This document shows positions 53,579 to 64,000 of a DNA stretch of 64,000 bases, in pieces. Numbering within the stretch: the stretch's first letter is position 1; every line of letters begins with the position of its first letter. Location of the stretch: the NCBI GenBank assembly GCA_013368325.1, contig JAACJK010000058.1, forward strand, positions 434,001-498,000, read 5' to 3'. Both the position numbers and the translations under genes were made by a program. The stretch is from Ephemerocybe angulata. Lineage: Eukaryota > Basidiomycota > Agaricomycetes > Agaricales > Psathyrellaceae. The notes below the pieces were generated by a model. It saw nothing but the letters and a program-made list of their open reading frames with translations. It was not told the DNA's origin and did no database searches.

Positions 53579-54768
53579 ATGAGCCATGTCTCTCAACAGC
53601 TGGCCTCAGGTACTTTGAACTCATATCTGGTCAACAACATGGAGGTGCTAACGAAGATGATAGGTGCTCTCTCGGGTCTGGCAACGACAGTGATTCTCCA
53701 GCCATGTATGCTTGATATGTGAACTGTAGCGCTGATAGGGTACTTATGTGAGCGTCAGTTGACCTCTTGAAGACGAGGATGCAACAAGGGGGCCTTCCGG
53801 TCCCAAAACATGGACGGTATGTAAATTCAAGCCTTTGGTTGGGAACGCTGACAGCCTCAAACGACTTCAAGGCCACATGCATCAATGGTTCTCGCGATAT
53901 CTCGCGAAATTGTCCGCACCCAAGGCTTGAGAGGGCTGTGGAGAGGTACTGAGGCATCCTTGTACAGGTGAGTAGGCCAACTTTACCTGGGGTACACTCC
54001 AGCTGAAGTTCTGCAGAAATGTCCCAGGTGTTGCGATGTACATGGCTTCATTAACACAACTACGCGGCTTTCTGGCAACCTCACCCCATTTCACATTTGT
54101 ACAAACGAAGAAGACATCAAGAAACGCGAACGGGTCGCGTTCAGTCCTCCCAACTCTTACAAGTTCTGGCAACTTGGCAGCAGGAGCAGCTGCCCGTGTC
54201 ACTATCGGCTTCCTTCTCAACCCGTTCTCCGTTCTCAAAGCTCGTTTCGAAAGCAACATGTACAATTACCAAAGTGTCGGCCAGGGAATGGGCATGATGG
54301 TTCGAAGCGGGCCCTCTGAACTTTTCAGAGGATTCCTGGCGTCAGCGATGCGTGATGCACCACACGCTGGCATATTCATAGTGTTCTATGAGCAAATCAA
54401 GAAAGACGCCTGTACGATTCTTCGTTCATCCCTTCAAATTCTTGTCAACTCACTTGGAACTCTTAGCATATCTCTTCGCTCCTCAAACTACCGCACAATC
54501 ATCCGCGGTTCATGCGTTTTCTGCTGCCTCTGCTGGCGCCCTTGCGACAATCACGACCCAACCATTTGACGTCATCAAGACGCGAATACAGGTCAGACCG
54601 GAAGGCGAATACCATAGCATTCTTAGGACTGTCAAATTAGTGCTTCGGGAACGCGGACCTTTGGGGTTATTTGATGGTGCGTCCTTGCGTATGTCAAGAA
54701 AGGTCCTTAGCTCCGCCATCGGCTGGGTCGTCTATGAAGCTGTCTTGATGGTTTGGACATCTTCTTAA
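53579..54768 (+). CDS. HEM25: mitochondrial carrier, glycine transporter type (Hem25/SLC25A38)
   Basis: Six exons: 53579-53609, 53664-53705, 53759-53816, 53872-53967, 54017-54411, 54467-54768; 924 nt, 307 residues. The start MSHVSQQLASGALSGLATTV is chosen over a nearer ATG in the wrong phase. Three carrier signatures are present: ILQPFDLLKTRMQQG, LLNPFSVLKARFESNMYNYQ and TTQPFDVIKTRIQVRPEGEY. LRGLWRGTEASLYRNVPGVA and LFRGFLASAMRDAPHAGIFI also match the SLC25A38 subfamily. It acts in the mitochondrial inner membrane, importing glycine for heme synthesis. Subfamily assignment is from motif similarity. Confidence 0.85.
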
Positions 54769-55906
54769 CTTACTTACAATGTTTACTATACCACGACGCC
54801 TGATCAGTGTAGCTCTAATGAAACCCCACCTTATCGAGGATTACGCAGATGTACCGTCGCGGTCAACGGGAGAGTTCTCGGTGTCTACCGTCCGGCTGTA
54901 CTGATTATGCCGCTAAACTGTCTCTTCGATCCAGCCAGAGCCTTCTCTTGGCATTATGTTCCCACCTCGCAGGTGAGTCTTTCAAGTATGCCTTGCTTTG
55001 CCCTTATCCGGCTGACTTGTTGACTACAACCGAGATTTCCTGGTATTACACACCCCTCAATACAAACAGGAAAGGCCTTCTTTCTCTCGCAACGACCACT
55101 CTCTGCGGAGGAAGCTTTAACGGATCGAAATAGACGAGGAACAGTCATATAGAAGGCAGAATATGGGACACACCAACCCCCACAACTTGTTCGCCCTTCA
55201 CAAGAGAGAGGCAAGACCGGGAAAAGTCGCCTGCGTTAGTGTAAAGCGCTGCGGCCGGGGAGGGTCGGAACGACTACTTTGCACTTAAACACGACCCATC
55301 TCAGCACCGCAGTGCGGGGCGTCCCGAGCTCCAACAAGCCGACTGCGACGGGTATTCGAGACCTGCGGCGACATGGAAATTTCTGGAGTCCCCAGCGAAT
55401 CTTGGAAAGCTCGGCCTGGGCATGACAAGCAAAGGAATCGAGCGAGTCTCCGACAATTAAGCTTAGCGGTCGTCTCGACACTTCATGACTCCGAACCTGG
55501 TAAATATGCCAGAATCATGTCAAAATTCGAAGAGACAAGCACAAGCAACCGTTCAGTGTGCCATTCAATCCATACGAGGTAGTCTGGGCAGACGACCGGT
55601 TGAACTGCGGCTTCGCGACGCGCTCCTTCTCGTCTTCCCGAAGCCTTGGCCAGCGCATTACAACGTCAGCTAACGACGTCGACGACGTATGTCTACGACG
55701 CCATGCACTCATCCTAGCATAAAATATTCTGCCTGACGGAGAGCGGACCAACTACGGATCCCTTCGAGTCGCGAAAGTTCTACGACATCCGGACGCGTTG
55801 AGGGCACTGTAGTAGGTCTTGGGCAGTTTCGACGAGGTATAAAAAGGGTCAACATTTGCTCAAGGCCTCATCGTCACTCACCTTTACTCAGCTCAAAACA
55901 TCAACC
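54769..55906. other. intergenic, promoter of DUF1996 copy 1
   Basis: Repeated GACGTC/ACGACG words at about 55665-55700 and a TATAAAAA box at 55838-55845, 62 bp upstream of the ATG at 55907. No gene seen. Confidence 0.45.
55838..55845 (+). promoter_or_regulatory. TATA box of DUF1996 copy 1
   Basis: TATAAAAA, 62 bp before the ATG. Confidence 0.6.
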
Positions 55907-58900
55907 ATGCAGTGGGGTGCTCTACTCTCCCTCGCTACCCTCGCGCCTTCCGCCCATGCGTTGCTGCGTTTCCCTTGCTCTCAGCTGGTGACGCAGCGCT
56001 TCGACCCGTAGGTCATTCAGTTCAGAGCTGGTGAACTCATTATTGAAACCAAAGGTAGCTTGGTCACTCCCGGAATCGTCTCGCCTCACGTTCATCAAAT
56101 CATCGGCGGAGTAAGTTTCCTCAAGTTAATGTTGTTCGAATATATTGCTCACGCGCCTTTCTCAGAATGCGTACGTTGTGTAGAGCTGTGGAGGCCGACA
56201 TCAACTGAATCGTCTATCTAGATTCGACGTGGCTATGGACCCTAGCCTTGACCTGCCAAAGTTGTCGACTTGCACGACATGCAAGTTCAAGGAGGACGCG
56301 TCGAACTACTGGACCGCCGCGTTGTACTACAAGAATCCAAACGGAAGTTACATCAGAGTACCCCAGATGGCCAACCAGTTCACCGGGAGCCCGAACGGTG
56401 GAATGACTGTCTACTACATCCAGCCCTCGAACAACCAGAAGGTTACTTCCTTCCCCAAGGTGAGCGTCCAAGTCATACTATATCATCCACATTCAACATT
56501 GGCATAGTGATGACCGTCCACCTCATCAGGGATTCCGTATGATTGTCGGGAACCCGATGCTCCGCAACAACACCTTCAGAGACCAGAACAGCAATGAGGC
56601 CAAGGCCATTACATGGCGCTGTTTCGGCGCCAACTTTGGCAGCGACCCCTCATATCCCCATCCCGGTACTGGACCTCTCGATACCATCGAACTCCCCAAG
56701 AAGGCGTGTGCTGGTGGCATTCGGTCTAACATCTTCTTCCCATCTTGCTGGCATCAGGAAAAACCTCATTTACCAATTTCCTGATCTTGGTTCATTTTGG
56801 TCGATCTTGGACATATTGGTGGACCTCAAACTAATTTCCACCAATTTGCCACTAATCTGTTACCAACGTCTAACCAAAACCACCCATTTTGCCAATTTCG
56901 GCAGCATTGGTATCTATTAGTCGGCTCAGAAAGGCGCTCGCCAAATTATGCCCCCAATGCATAACAATGGGGACTTGACCTTCGTAGAATGTATTCAGAG
57001 GGCGGTGCGGCGGAGGCACAAGCACGGCAGTAAAAAGTCTCCCAGTTGGACTTGGATGCAGGCAGCCAAAAGGAAATCATGAGTAATGAAATCTGCCGGC
57101 GAGGTGCCACACTCAGAAATAGTGAAATAGGTGGTAAATAAGTCGAGAAACGATCGTCGTATGTTATCTCATGCAAAGACTCCTCCAACTCACCGCGTGC
57201 GTCGAAGATTCAGTCGCGCGACGCCAAGTCCGTTCAAACTCCGAGCCGCGCGCACGTGATTGATCTCTTCGTTGCCATCAGCCACGTCGAACATGTTTGT
57301 TCTCATCTTCCTTCCCGACCGTCATCGTCGTACTCGCCCAGACTCGCCCCCGCCTTGGTTCTCCCTCTGTACACCTTTCTCCTCCTGGCGCTATGCGAAC
57401 TGACTAGCCTGAAGGGTTTGAGCGAGCTCTCCGGTGTAAGGTACGTCTATGCTGCATTCTTCTAGCAGTGTGTCGGCTCTCAACTCAGGCCATGGCGTCC
57501 AGTCATCATCTGCTCCTCACCTCGTCCCTGGGTTCATGCAGGTAACACCCGTAAGCCGGACTCTGTTCCTCTCCCCGGCTCCTAACACTCACGTTCCCTC
57601 CCCTCCAGCGCCTCCCCACCCGCCTTGTGACCCACCTGCCTCGTGACGTGTGCTCCCCGTGTTGCGTTCATTCAAATTCTAGGACCCGGCCGCCTGTCCA
57701 GGTGCGAGCCATCCACTCCGCGTTGATGAGTTTCACCTATTCCTCCCTGCAGAACCAGGGTGATAAGTCGTCGTTTTCAAGTTGCGGCGCCTATGTGCGC
57801 TACCATGTCGGACGACTACCGGGGGATTTGGTGAGCAAGAATTCACCCAAGGGCTTGATAGATAGGTAAGTAATCAGACTCCGTTCTTCTTTGGTGGAAC
57901 TACCATCGCACCCCGACGTTACACGTTTGATCTTTTGTAGGTGGGGGTTTGAGGTCCATGGCCGAGGTCTGAATTGAGCCACCGCTGCGTAGTCCATTTT
58001 GATACCCACCGACTCGGCCTTTCTTACATATTTGCCTGTGTTCCTAATGCCCCATTCTATATCAGCGAGTTGATCGTGTTTGCCCTTCCTCCGGGCTGAA
58101 GTGCCAAAGATGCTCTGGCGCGTGTGTCCTGTTCGGTCACGAGCTGGCATTCCTTTACCTGTAGCGCTACGTTACTTATTACATGTATAGCCTACCACTG
58201 CAATAACAAACATGCATACTTGGCCTGTCCCAAAAGAAAGCCTATGAGTGATATTGGATACCCTAGTGTTGCCGAAAATCGACGTGTATTGGTGAGATTT
58301 TGGGCTGTTTTGGTCAGTTTTGGTCTGACTTTGGTCTGAAATTAGTACGTTTGTCTTCGACGTGTCTAAGATGCCCGAAATCCACCAATTTCACTGAATT
58401 CTACCAAAATTGCCTAAATCTCGAGGAAGTTCGATCTAATTCTCTCTAATATGGGGAATTTGGTAGATGAGGTTTTCCCTGATGGGAACGGAAAGGACCT
58501 CGATCCTGAGGACCATGCGGTAAGTGATATCTCAACCATTGGTATTCGCCTCGAAACTCATATAGCACGCACTCTTCAGAGCCACGTCACCTACCCCGTC
58601 GGCGCTCTCCCTCGAGATGGGCATCTCTTCATGGGAGGCTCATGTCCCGCATCACACCCTGTCCGCCTGCCTCTCCTTTTCCTTGAAATTGTGTGGGATA
58701 CCAGACAGTTCAATAACCAGTGGCCCACTGATGGAAGCCAGCCTTTCGTTCTATCTCAGGGCGACCCGTAAGTAGAGTTCTCTGTGCTGGCATCCATTCC
58801 AAGCTGATGGTGTGTTTAGGACTGGCTACGGCCAACACGCCGACTACGTCTTCGGCTGGGAGGGTGACTCCCTCCAAAGGGCTATGGACCGCTGCACTGA

Positions 58901-59431
58901 CATGAGCGGCAACCCTTCGGGATGTCGCGAGCTTACCCTTGTCTCTGACGCTGACATGAACAAGTGCACCCAGAACCCCCGTGTGGATGAGGTCGTTGAG
59001 GGACGATGTGAGTGATACATCCATCCGCCTCGATCGAGTACGCAGTGATTAACGACATGCAGACATCAACGCTCTACCTGGTTGCAACCCGATCCAAAAC
59101 GGTCCGGCCGAAGCTACCATGGTTAACCAATGCAACGCTATTTCGACATATATCGGCCAACCCGCTGCCCCGACCCCGACCCCGACGACCACCGTCGTCG
59201 CTCCTGTGCCCACCATCACCACCACCACTGCTGTGACTCCAACTCCTTCGTCCCCCGCTGGAGCGGCTATCCCCAAGTACGGTCAGTGCGGTGGAAATGG
59301 CGTAAGTGTCTGCATTTTTGTAACGATTGTTTGCCAATTCTCATTTTCCTGTCCAGTGGACTGGGTCTACCAACTGCATTTCAGGGTCTACCTGCACGAA
59401 GATGAATGACTGGTACTCCCAGTGCCTGTAG
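55907..59431 (+). pseudogene. DUF1996-CBM1 secreted protein, copy 1, split by a transposable element
   Basis: Exons: 55907-56007, 56059-56110, 56166-56170 (5 nt), 56222-56459, 56530-56751, [element 56752-58484], 58487-58519, 58580-58767, 58820-59007, 59063-59301, 59357-59431. Signal peptide MQWGALLSLATLAPSAHA. DUF1996: RFPCSQLVTQRFDP, SPHVHQIIGGNAFDVAMDP, FKEDASNYWTAALYYKNPNG, RSNIFFPSCW, then DLDPEDHASHVTYPVGALPR, VWDTRQFN and HADYVFGWEGDSLQRAM. A Pro/Thr linker leads to CBM1: [20 protein letters not shown]...WYSQCL. The element interrupts codons just after SCW and brings a stop 11 codons later. Removing it with one GG copy leaves an uninterrupted frame. The intron present at IR/VPQ in copies 2 and 3 is missing here. 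Confidence 0.88.
56752..58484. mobile_element. non-autonomous terminal-inverted-repeat element, 1733 bp
   Basis: Terminal inverted repeats of 30 bp (56752-56781 and 58455-58484, starting CATCAGG, 27 of 30 matches). GG is present on both sides (56750-56751 and 58485-58486), consistent with a 2-bp target duplication. Subterminal regions at both ends are rich in ACCAA/CCAATTT words. Internal frames are under 120 codons with no transposase motif visible, so it is probably mobilised in trans. The internal 57170-57960 section has a different, GC-richer composition and may be captured DNA. Confidence 0.85.
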
Positions 59432-60321
59432 GGGCACCGCTACCACACTCTCTCGACGATCAGTTTTCTCAAGGTATAAGTGTCTTATTAGATGGCCATA
59501 AATTACTGCATTTTCAATACCATTTCTTTTCTTCAAACATTGTGGTATCATCCTAATGAATCTGACCTTTATCCTCACTAAATCCCACTTGCCCATTAGC
59601 GCCTGCTTCAACAACGAAAAGATTCTCTCAGCATCCCGAAGGCCAAGGCCAAGTTCTCAAGCTGAACCTTCCCAGATCTCTTGGCCTGTCGTCATCCCCA
59701 GGCTTCTAAGCGCGACGAGATACGATACGACCGTCATACAGCAGCTTCACCCGCGCTTGAACTTCAAATTTTACTATTTGTGCTGGTCATCTGAACGTCC
59801 AAGCGTTTCTACCATGCGAACACAGCAGCTTCTATCATTATAAGCTCTTCTTCGTGGCTCAGCTGGCTCACGGGGACTGGTTTGCAGCTCATCTCGCATA
59901 ACATTTGCTCCAGGATTCATCCTGAACCTCGGGCAATTGCGCGCGGTCATTTGAATAGTGCGGTTGATCTGCGGATACTCTCCCTCGTACGTTCTTTTGC
60001 CTTCCTTTACCCACACGGACGTTGTTGAATGTGGGGAAGCTGATGATCCTTTAGAAGTCTACGGGCCCGCGATATCGAGATTTCGACAAACAGGGTATGT
60101 CCGGTCGCACTGCGGTGCTTCTGCGTCGGGCTTGTGGCAAAAAACCAAGCTTGTTTTGTTGCCGTATGGGGGAGTGAGGTAGAGACCGCATACTCAGGCT
60201 TGTGACGGGACCGTGGCATTCCAGAAACGATTCAAAAATTCGGTATTTAAGGGGTTTGGACTCGCGAAATCCCACTCTCCCGTCCCTCTCGTGGTCGGCT
60301 TTTTTTCTTACTACGATAGCT
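59432..60321. other. intergenic, promoter of DUF1996 copy 2
   Basis: TATTTAAG at 60244-60251 lies 78 bp upstream of the ATG at 60322; the same octamer precedes copy 3. No gene seen. Confidence 0.45.
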
Positions 60322-62178
60322 ATGCAGTGGACATCTCTCCTCGCGTTCGCGACTCTCGCTCCTTTCGCCAATGCGCTTTTGCGTTTCCCCTGTTCGCAGC
60401 TGGTAACCCAGCGCTTCGACCCGTAGGCAATCTCCCCGGTGTGTGGGTGTAGTCTGACCATTCTTTTACTTCTAGCCTTGTCACTCCCGGAAGTGTTTCG
60501 CCTCACGTCCACCAAATTGTCGGAGGGGTACGTCGCGACGGTCTCTAAATCCACTCACAACAAACTAACGCTATATTGTATCTGTAGAATGCGTGCGCAG
60601 CCTCCGCTATTCAGACGAAAGTGCAGCGCTGACTATGATAATAGCTTCGATGTCGCCATGGACCCCAGTATTGACTACGCCAAGACATCTACTTGCACGA
60701 CTTGTAGGTTCAAGGAGGATGCGTCCAACTACTGGACAGCAGTCTTATATTTCAAGAATCCAAATGGCAGCTTCATCAGGGTATGCTACCTGAACAGTCA
60801 TTGTCTTCATCGTACATACCTAACCGATGCTCAGGTACCCCAAATGGCCAATCAATTCACTGGCAGTCCGAATGGCGGCATGACTGTGTACTACATTCAG
60901 CCTCCTAACAACGTGAAGGTCACTTCCTTCCCCAAGGTACGATATCGCTCTTTTTCTACTGTGGTCTGAGTACCTGATCGTATTTCGCTTGTTGCATTAG
61001 GGTTTCCGTATGATTGTAGGAAATCCGTTCTTGCGCAACGCCACTGGCATCGACCTCAATGGGAACATCGGCAAAGCAGTCACAAACCGCTGCTTCGGCG
61101 CCAACTTCGGAAGCGACGCCTCTTGGCCCCACCCCGGCACCGGCCCTCTCGATACCTACGAGCTCCCCAAAAAAGCGTGCGCCGGCGGTATCCGTTCGAA
61201 TATCTTCTTCCCCTCCTGCTGGAACGGCAAAGATTTGAACCCTGCTGACCACGCCGTATGTATCTATATCCCCTACATCTGAAGCACCACTTGCTGATAC
61301 TATCCCGCCGTAGAGCCACATGGCATACCCTGTTGGGACACTCCCAAGAGATGGTCACTTTTTTATGGGCGGTACTTGCCCTTCGACTCACCCTGTTCGC
61401 ATGCCCTTGCTGTTCATGGAGATTGTCTGGGACACTAGGCAATTCAACAACATGTGGCCTACCGATGGCAGCCAGCCGTTTGTTTTCTCCCAGGGCGACC
61501 CGTAAGTAGAATCGTCCCCTCAAGCTTTCGCGTTCAGTCTTTAAACATTTTCATTACAGCACCGGGTTCGGGCAGCACGCCGACTACGTCTTCGGATGGG
61601 ACGGAGACTCTCTTCAAAGGGCCATGGATACATGCACTGATCTTAGCGGTGTTCCCGAGAACTGCCGTGCCCTCACCACGCTTTCTGACTCCCAGATTAA
61701 CAGCTGCAAGCAGCAGGTTCGTGTTGATGAAGTCGTGGAAGGCAGATGTAAGTACGATAGCCTCACCGTATGAGCCTTCCTCTGATCTTCAATTCAAAAG
61801 ACCTCAACTCTCTCCCGGGATGCAACGCCCCGCAACCTGGTCCCGCACAAGCCACCATGGTCGCAAACTGCAATGCATTGAGCTCTTACATCGGCATGCC
61901 CACCGGGACCGCTGGACCAACGGTGACAAGCACGCCAACGAGCACCACGGTCGTTAACCCGACTACCTCTTCAACTACTGTTGTCACCCCTACTGCCCCT
62001 GCTGGTCCAGCTGTTCCCAAATACGGCCAATGTGGAGGCACCGGGGTAAGCACGTCGTCGCTGTCATGATTCCCCCATCGACTAAATTCATCATCTTTTA
62101 TAGTGGACCGGTTCGACTCAATGCGTCAGCGGAAGCTCCTGTGTGAAGCAAAATGACTGGTACTCACAGTGCCTCTAG
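60322..62178 (+). CDS. DUF1996-CBM1 secreted protein, copy 2
   Basis: Ten exons: 60322-60422, 60476-60527, 60588-60592 (5 nt, AATGC), 60645-60780, 60835-60936, 61001-61255, 61314-61501, 61560-61747, 61801-62045, 62104-62178; 1347 nt, 448 residues, all phases consistent. Signal peptide MQWTSLLAFATLAPFANA. DUF1996 domain: SPHVHQIVGGNAFDVAMDP, KFKEDASNYWTAVLYF or equivalent, GGMTVYYIQPPNN, RSNIFFPSCWNGKDLNPADH, MEIVWDTRQFNNMW, QHADYVFGWDGDSLQRAMD. Then a Thr/Pro-rich linker and a C-terminal CBM1 (YGQCGGTGWTGSTQCVSG...WYSQCL) with the aromatic cellulose-binding face. An extracellular cellulose-targeted protein; the enzymatic role of DUF1996, if any, is unknown. This is the intact reference copy of the array. 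Confidence 0.93.
60588..60592 (+). other. 5-nt microexon (AATGC) of DUF1996 copy 2
   Basis: Flanked by TGTAG and GTGCGC splice sites; supplies Asn and two bases of Ala in GGNAFDV. The equivalents are 56166-56170 in copy 1 and 63273-63277 in copy 3. Confidence 0.85.
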
Positions 62179-63004
62179 TCAGTACAGAGTCTCTTACCTT
62201 TCACACTGGTGGTAACTTGGCATTTGCGATCGCTGCCTAATATTTTTCTCTCTTCATTGCATGTAAATCATACACGAAATGGAAGTTTACCGAGTACACA
62301 TATCTGCTTCCCTTCGATCTTAAGAACACCTGGAGAGATTTTCATGATCCTCGTTGACTGGGCTTCCGATGTCCGCTCCTACCTCGCCCACTAACCCATT
62401 GATTTCCCGGGTCCCGGGAGGCCACCGAAGCGCCAAAAATTGATCCGTCGCAAACCTTGTTTTGCCCGACATCAGATGGGGCTGCCCTTGGCATCAGCAA
62501 ATAGTCGCCGAGTCGCACCTTTCATCCCAAACCACCATGCCAATCTCTGCCAATCTTAATTAACTGTTTTCACAAAAGCTGCGCTCAAGGGACAACGGAA
62601 TACCCACATGGTATGCCCTGAATTGTAACTGGATCCGTCGACTTGGGGCACTAAACCGAACGCGGAAAGAAGACGAAGTCTGAACTGCCTTCATCGACGT
62701 CAACCCTCACATGCACATATAGCAGTTTGCGAGCTGGAAACTGGATGCCAATACCGCCGAACCAATGGGCGTAACTTTCAACGTCTCCTGACTTTGCTGG
62801 CCTCAAGGGATCACACCACCCTTCCAACTGAATACCCTCTGGTTCACGCGCCAAAGTAGGCCCCAGGTCGCGGTTCTTCAACTCTGCCAGAAATCTTTAT
62901 CCTTTCCACCGTCAACGCCGATGCGGCTCCGCTAAAGTTTACACACTATTTAAGAGAGGCGATTGTCGAAGGGTTGCTTGTGCTTCTTAAGGCCCCTCTC
63001 AGCA
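62179..63004. other. intergenic, promoter of DUF1996 copy 3
   Basis: Palindromic cccgggtcccggg at about 62407, and TATTTAAG at 62947-62954, 58 bp upstream of the ATG at 63005. No gene seen. Confidence 0.45.
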
Positions 63005-64000
63005 ATGTGGTCAGCACTCCTACCTCTTTTGACTCTTGTCCCTGCCACGCAGGCCTTCACGTTCCTGCGCTTCGCTTGCTCACAGCTTGTGACCCAGCGT
63101 TTCGACCCGTACGCATCCTCACTATCTGAGTCCAGGTATTCCCTAACGTCAAACTGGCTAGCCTGGTAACTCCTGGTATCGTCTCTCCTCATGTTCACCA
63201 GATTGTTGGAGGGGTGAGTGGATTTCTCGAATCGTAACACCCAGAATTTATTTGACTCCCGAATCTCTGTAGAATGCGTGTGTATGGTCCGTACTCGGAT
63301 GGTATTGATATTAACAATTCACCAGGTTCGACGTCAAGATGGACTCTCAAGCCAACCTCGCTGCGCTGTCGACCTGCACAACCTGTAAATTCAAGGAAGA
63401 CACCTCGAACTACTGGACCGCCGTTCTCTACTTCAAGCATCAAAACGGAAGCTACATGCGGGTGAGTCTCTTTTATATGCGATCGTAACTTCGCATCATC
63501 GTCTTCTTGCAGGTACCCCAAATGGCCAATGCGGTTACTGGCAACCCCAACGGTGGAATGACAGTGTACTATCTACAACCATCGGACAACCAGAAGGTTA
63601 CTGCATATCCGAAGGTACCCGCTTTTTTATCTTCCTTTTGTCCCTTTCTGAGTCTATTGCCTCTACAGGGATTCCGAATGATCGTCGGGGACCCCATGAT
63701 TCGCAACAAGACAGCGCTATCCACCAACACAGTCGAGGCCAGGGCGATTACCTTCCGCTGCTGGAATGCCAACTTTGGTAACGACGCTAACTTCATCCAT
63801 CCCGGAACAGGATCCCTCGACACTATCGAGCTTCCCAATAAGCCATGCCCAGGAGGAATTAGGTCGAACATATTCTTCCCGTCTTGCTGGAACGGGAAGG
63901 ACCTTGACCCACCTGACCATGCTGTGCGTTGTAGCATTCGTCCTGGTTAACTCCTTCTTACTAACGGGTCTGAGTAGAGCCATATGGCATGGCCCACTGG
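63005..64000 (+). CDS. DUF1996 secreted protein, copy 3 (3' end outside window)
   Basis: Exons so far: 63005-63108, 63162-63213, 63273-63277 (5 nt), 63326-63461, 63513-63614, 63669-63923, 63978-64000 and beyond. Exon lengths match copy 2 except for one added codon in exon 1. Signal peptide MWSALLPLLTLVPATQAF. Domain motifs: RFACSQLVTQRFDPLVTPG, SPHVHQIVGGNAFDVKMDS, KFKEDTSNYWTAVLYFKHQN, RMIVGDPMIRNKT, RSNIFFPSCWNGKDLDPPDH, then SHMAWPT at the edge. Whether it has a CBM1 cannot be seen. The most diverged of the three copies. Confidence 0.92.

Noticed and set aside
57256..58150. Several 70-116 codon frames inside the 1.73-kb element
   Set aside because: Overlapping, on both strands, with no transposase catalytic motif or zinc finger; not called as genes.

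Overview
The window is nuclear DNA of a basidiomycete fungus, almost certainly an Agaricomycete. It has many GT-AG introns of about 43-70 nt, exons as small as 5 nt, basidiomycete-restricted families (F-box/LRR proteins, RC..W-type membrane proteins, DUF7330, galactose-binding-like membrane proteins) and secreted DUF1996 proteins carrying fungal cellulose-binding modules (CBM1). No species is claimed. Exon models were built by hand from splice sites, reading phase and family motifs; where stated, the phases add up to an intact frame.

Layout. 1-8.7 kb: end of a polytopic membrane protein, an NFKBIL1-type C-terminal domain protein, a small unknown protein, an F-box-like protein and a divergent SDR with a Cys-rich extension. 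9-12.5 kb: an unknown two-exon gene, a BAHD-type acyltransferase broken by one extra T, and a 78-residue secreted peptide precursor with a Kex2 site. 13.9-20 kb: an SDR (twin of one at 28 kb), a membrane protein whose C-terminus is rewritten by a 319-bp MITE, DUF7330 and Pmp3. 20-31 kb: IKS1-type kinase and Ybp/ALF4/glomulin-like protein (divergent pair), NCS1 nucleobase permease, second SDR, LRR protein. 31-38 kb: a single-pass membrane protein and two unknown minus-strand genes sharing a WVL.DV terminus. 38.4-44.6 kb: two DUF1275 membrane proteins and a frameshifted F-box gene, bracketed by two identical inverted tRNA-Leu(AAG) genes. 45.8-54.8 kb: secreted metallophosphoesterase, SRPK-like kinase with a truncated copy 4 kb away, a PQ-rich protein and a mitochondrial glycine carrier (Hem25/SLC25A38 type). 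55.9-64 kb: three tandem DUF1996 genes; copies 1 and 2 end in CBM1, copy 1 is split by a 1.73-kb terminal-inverted-repeat element, and copy 3 runs off the window.

The most distinctive material is the DUF1996-CBM1 array (shared 5-nt microexon, one intron loss, one transposon disruption), the two inverted-repeat elements caught inside genes, and the putative Kex2-processed peptide. The other genes look like unlinked housekeeping or lineage-specific functions, not one pathway. Two single-base frameshifts lie in short homopolymers, so base-calling error must be considered for both.
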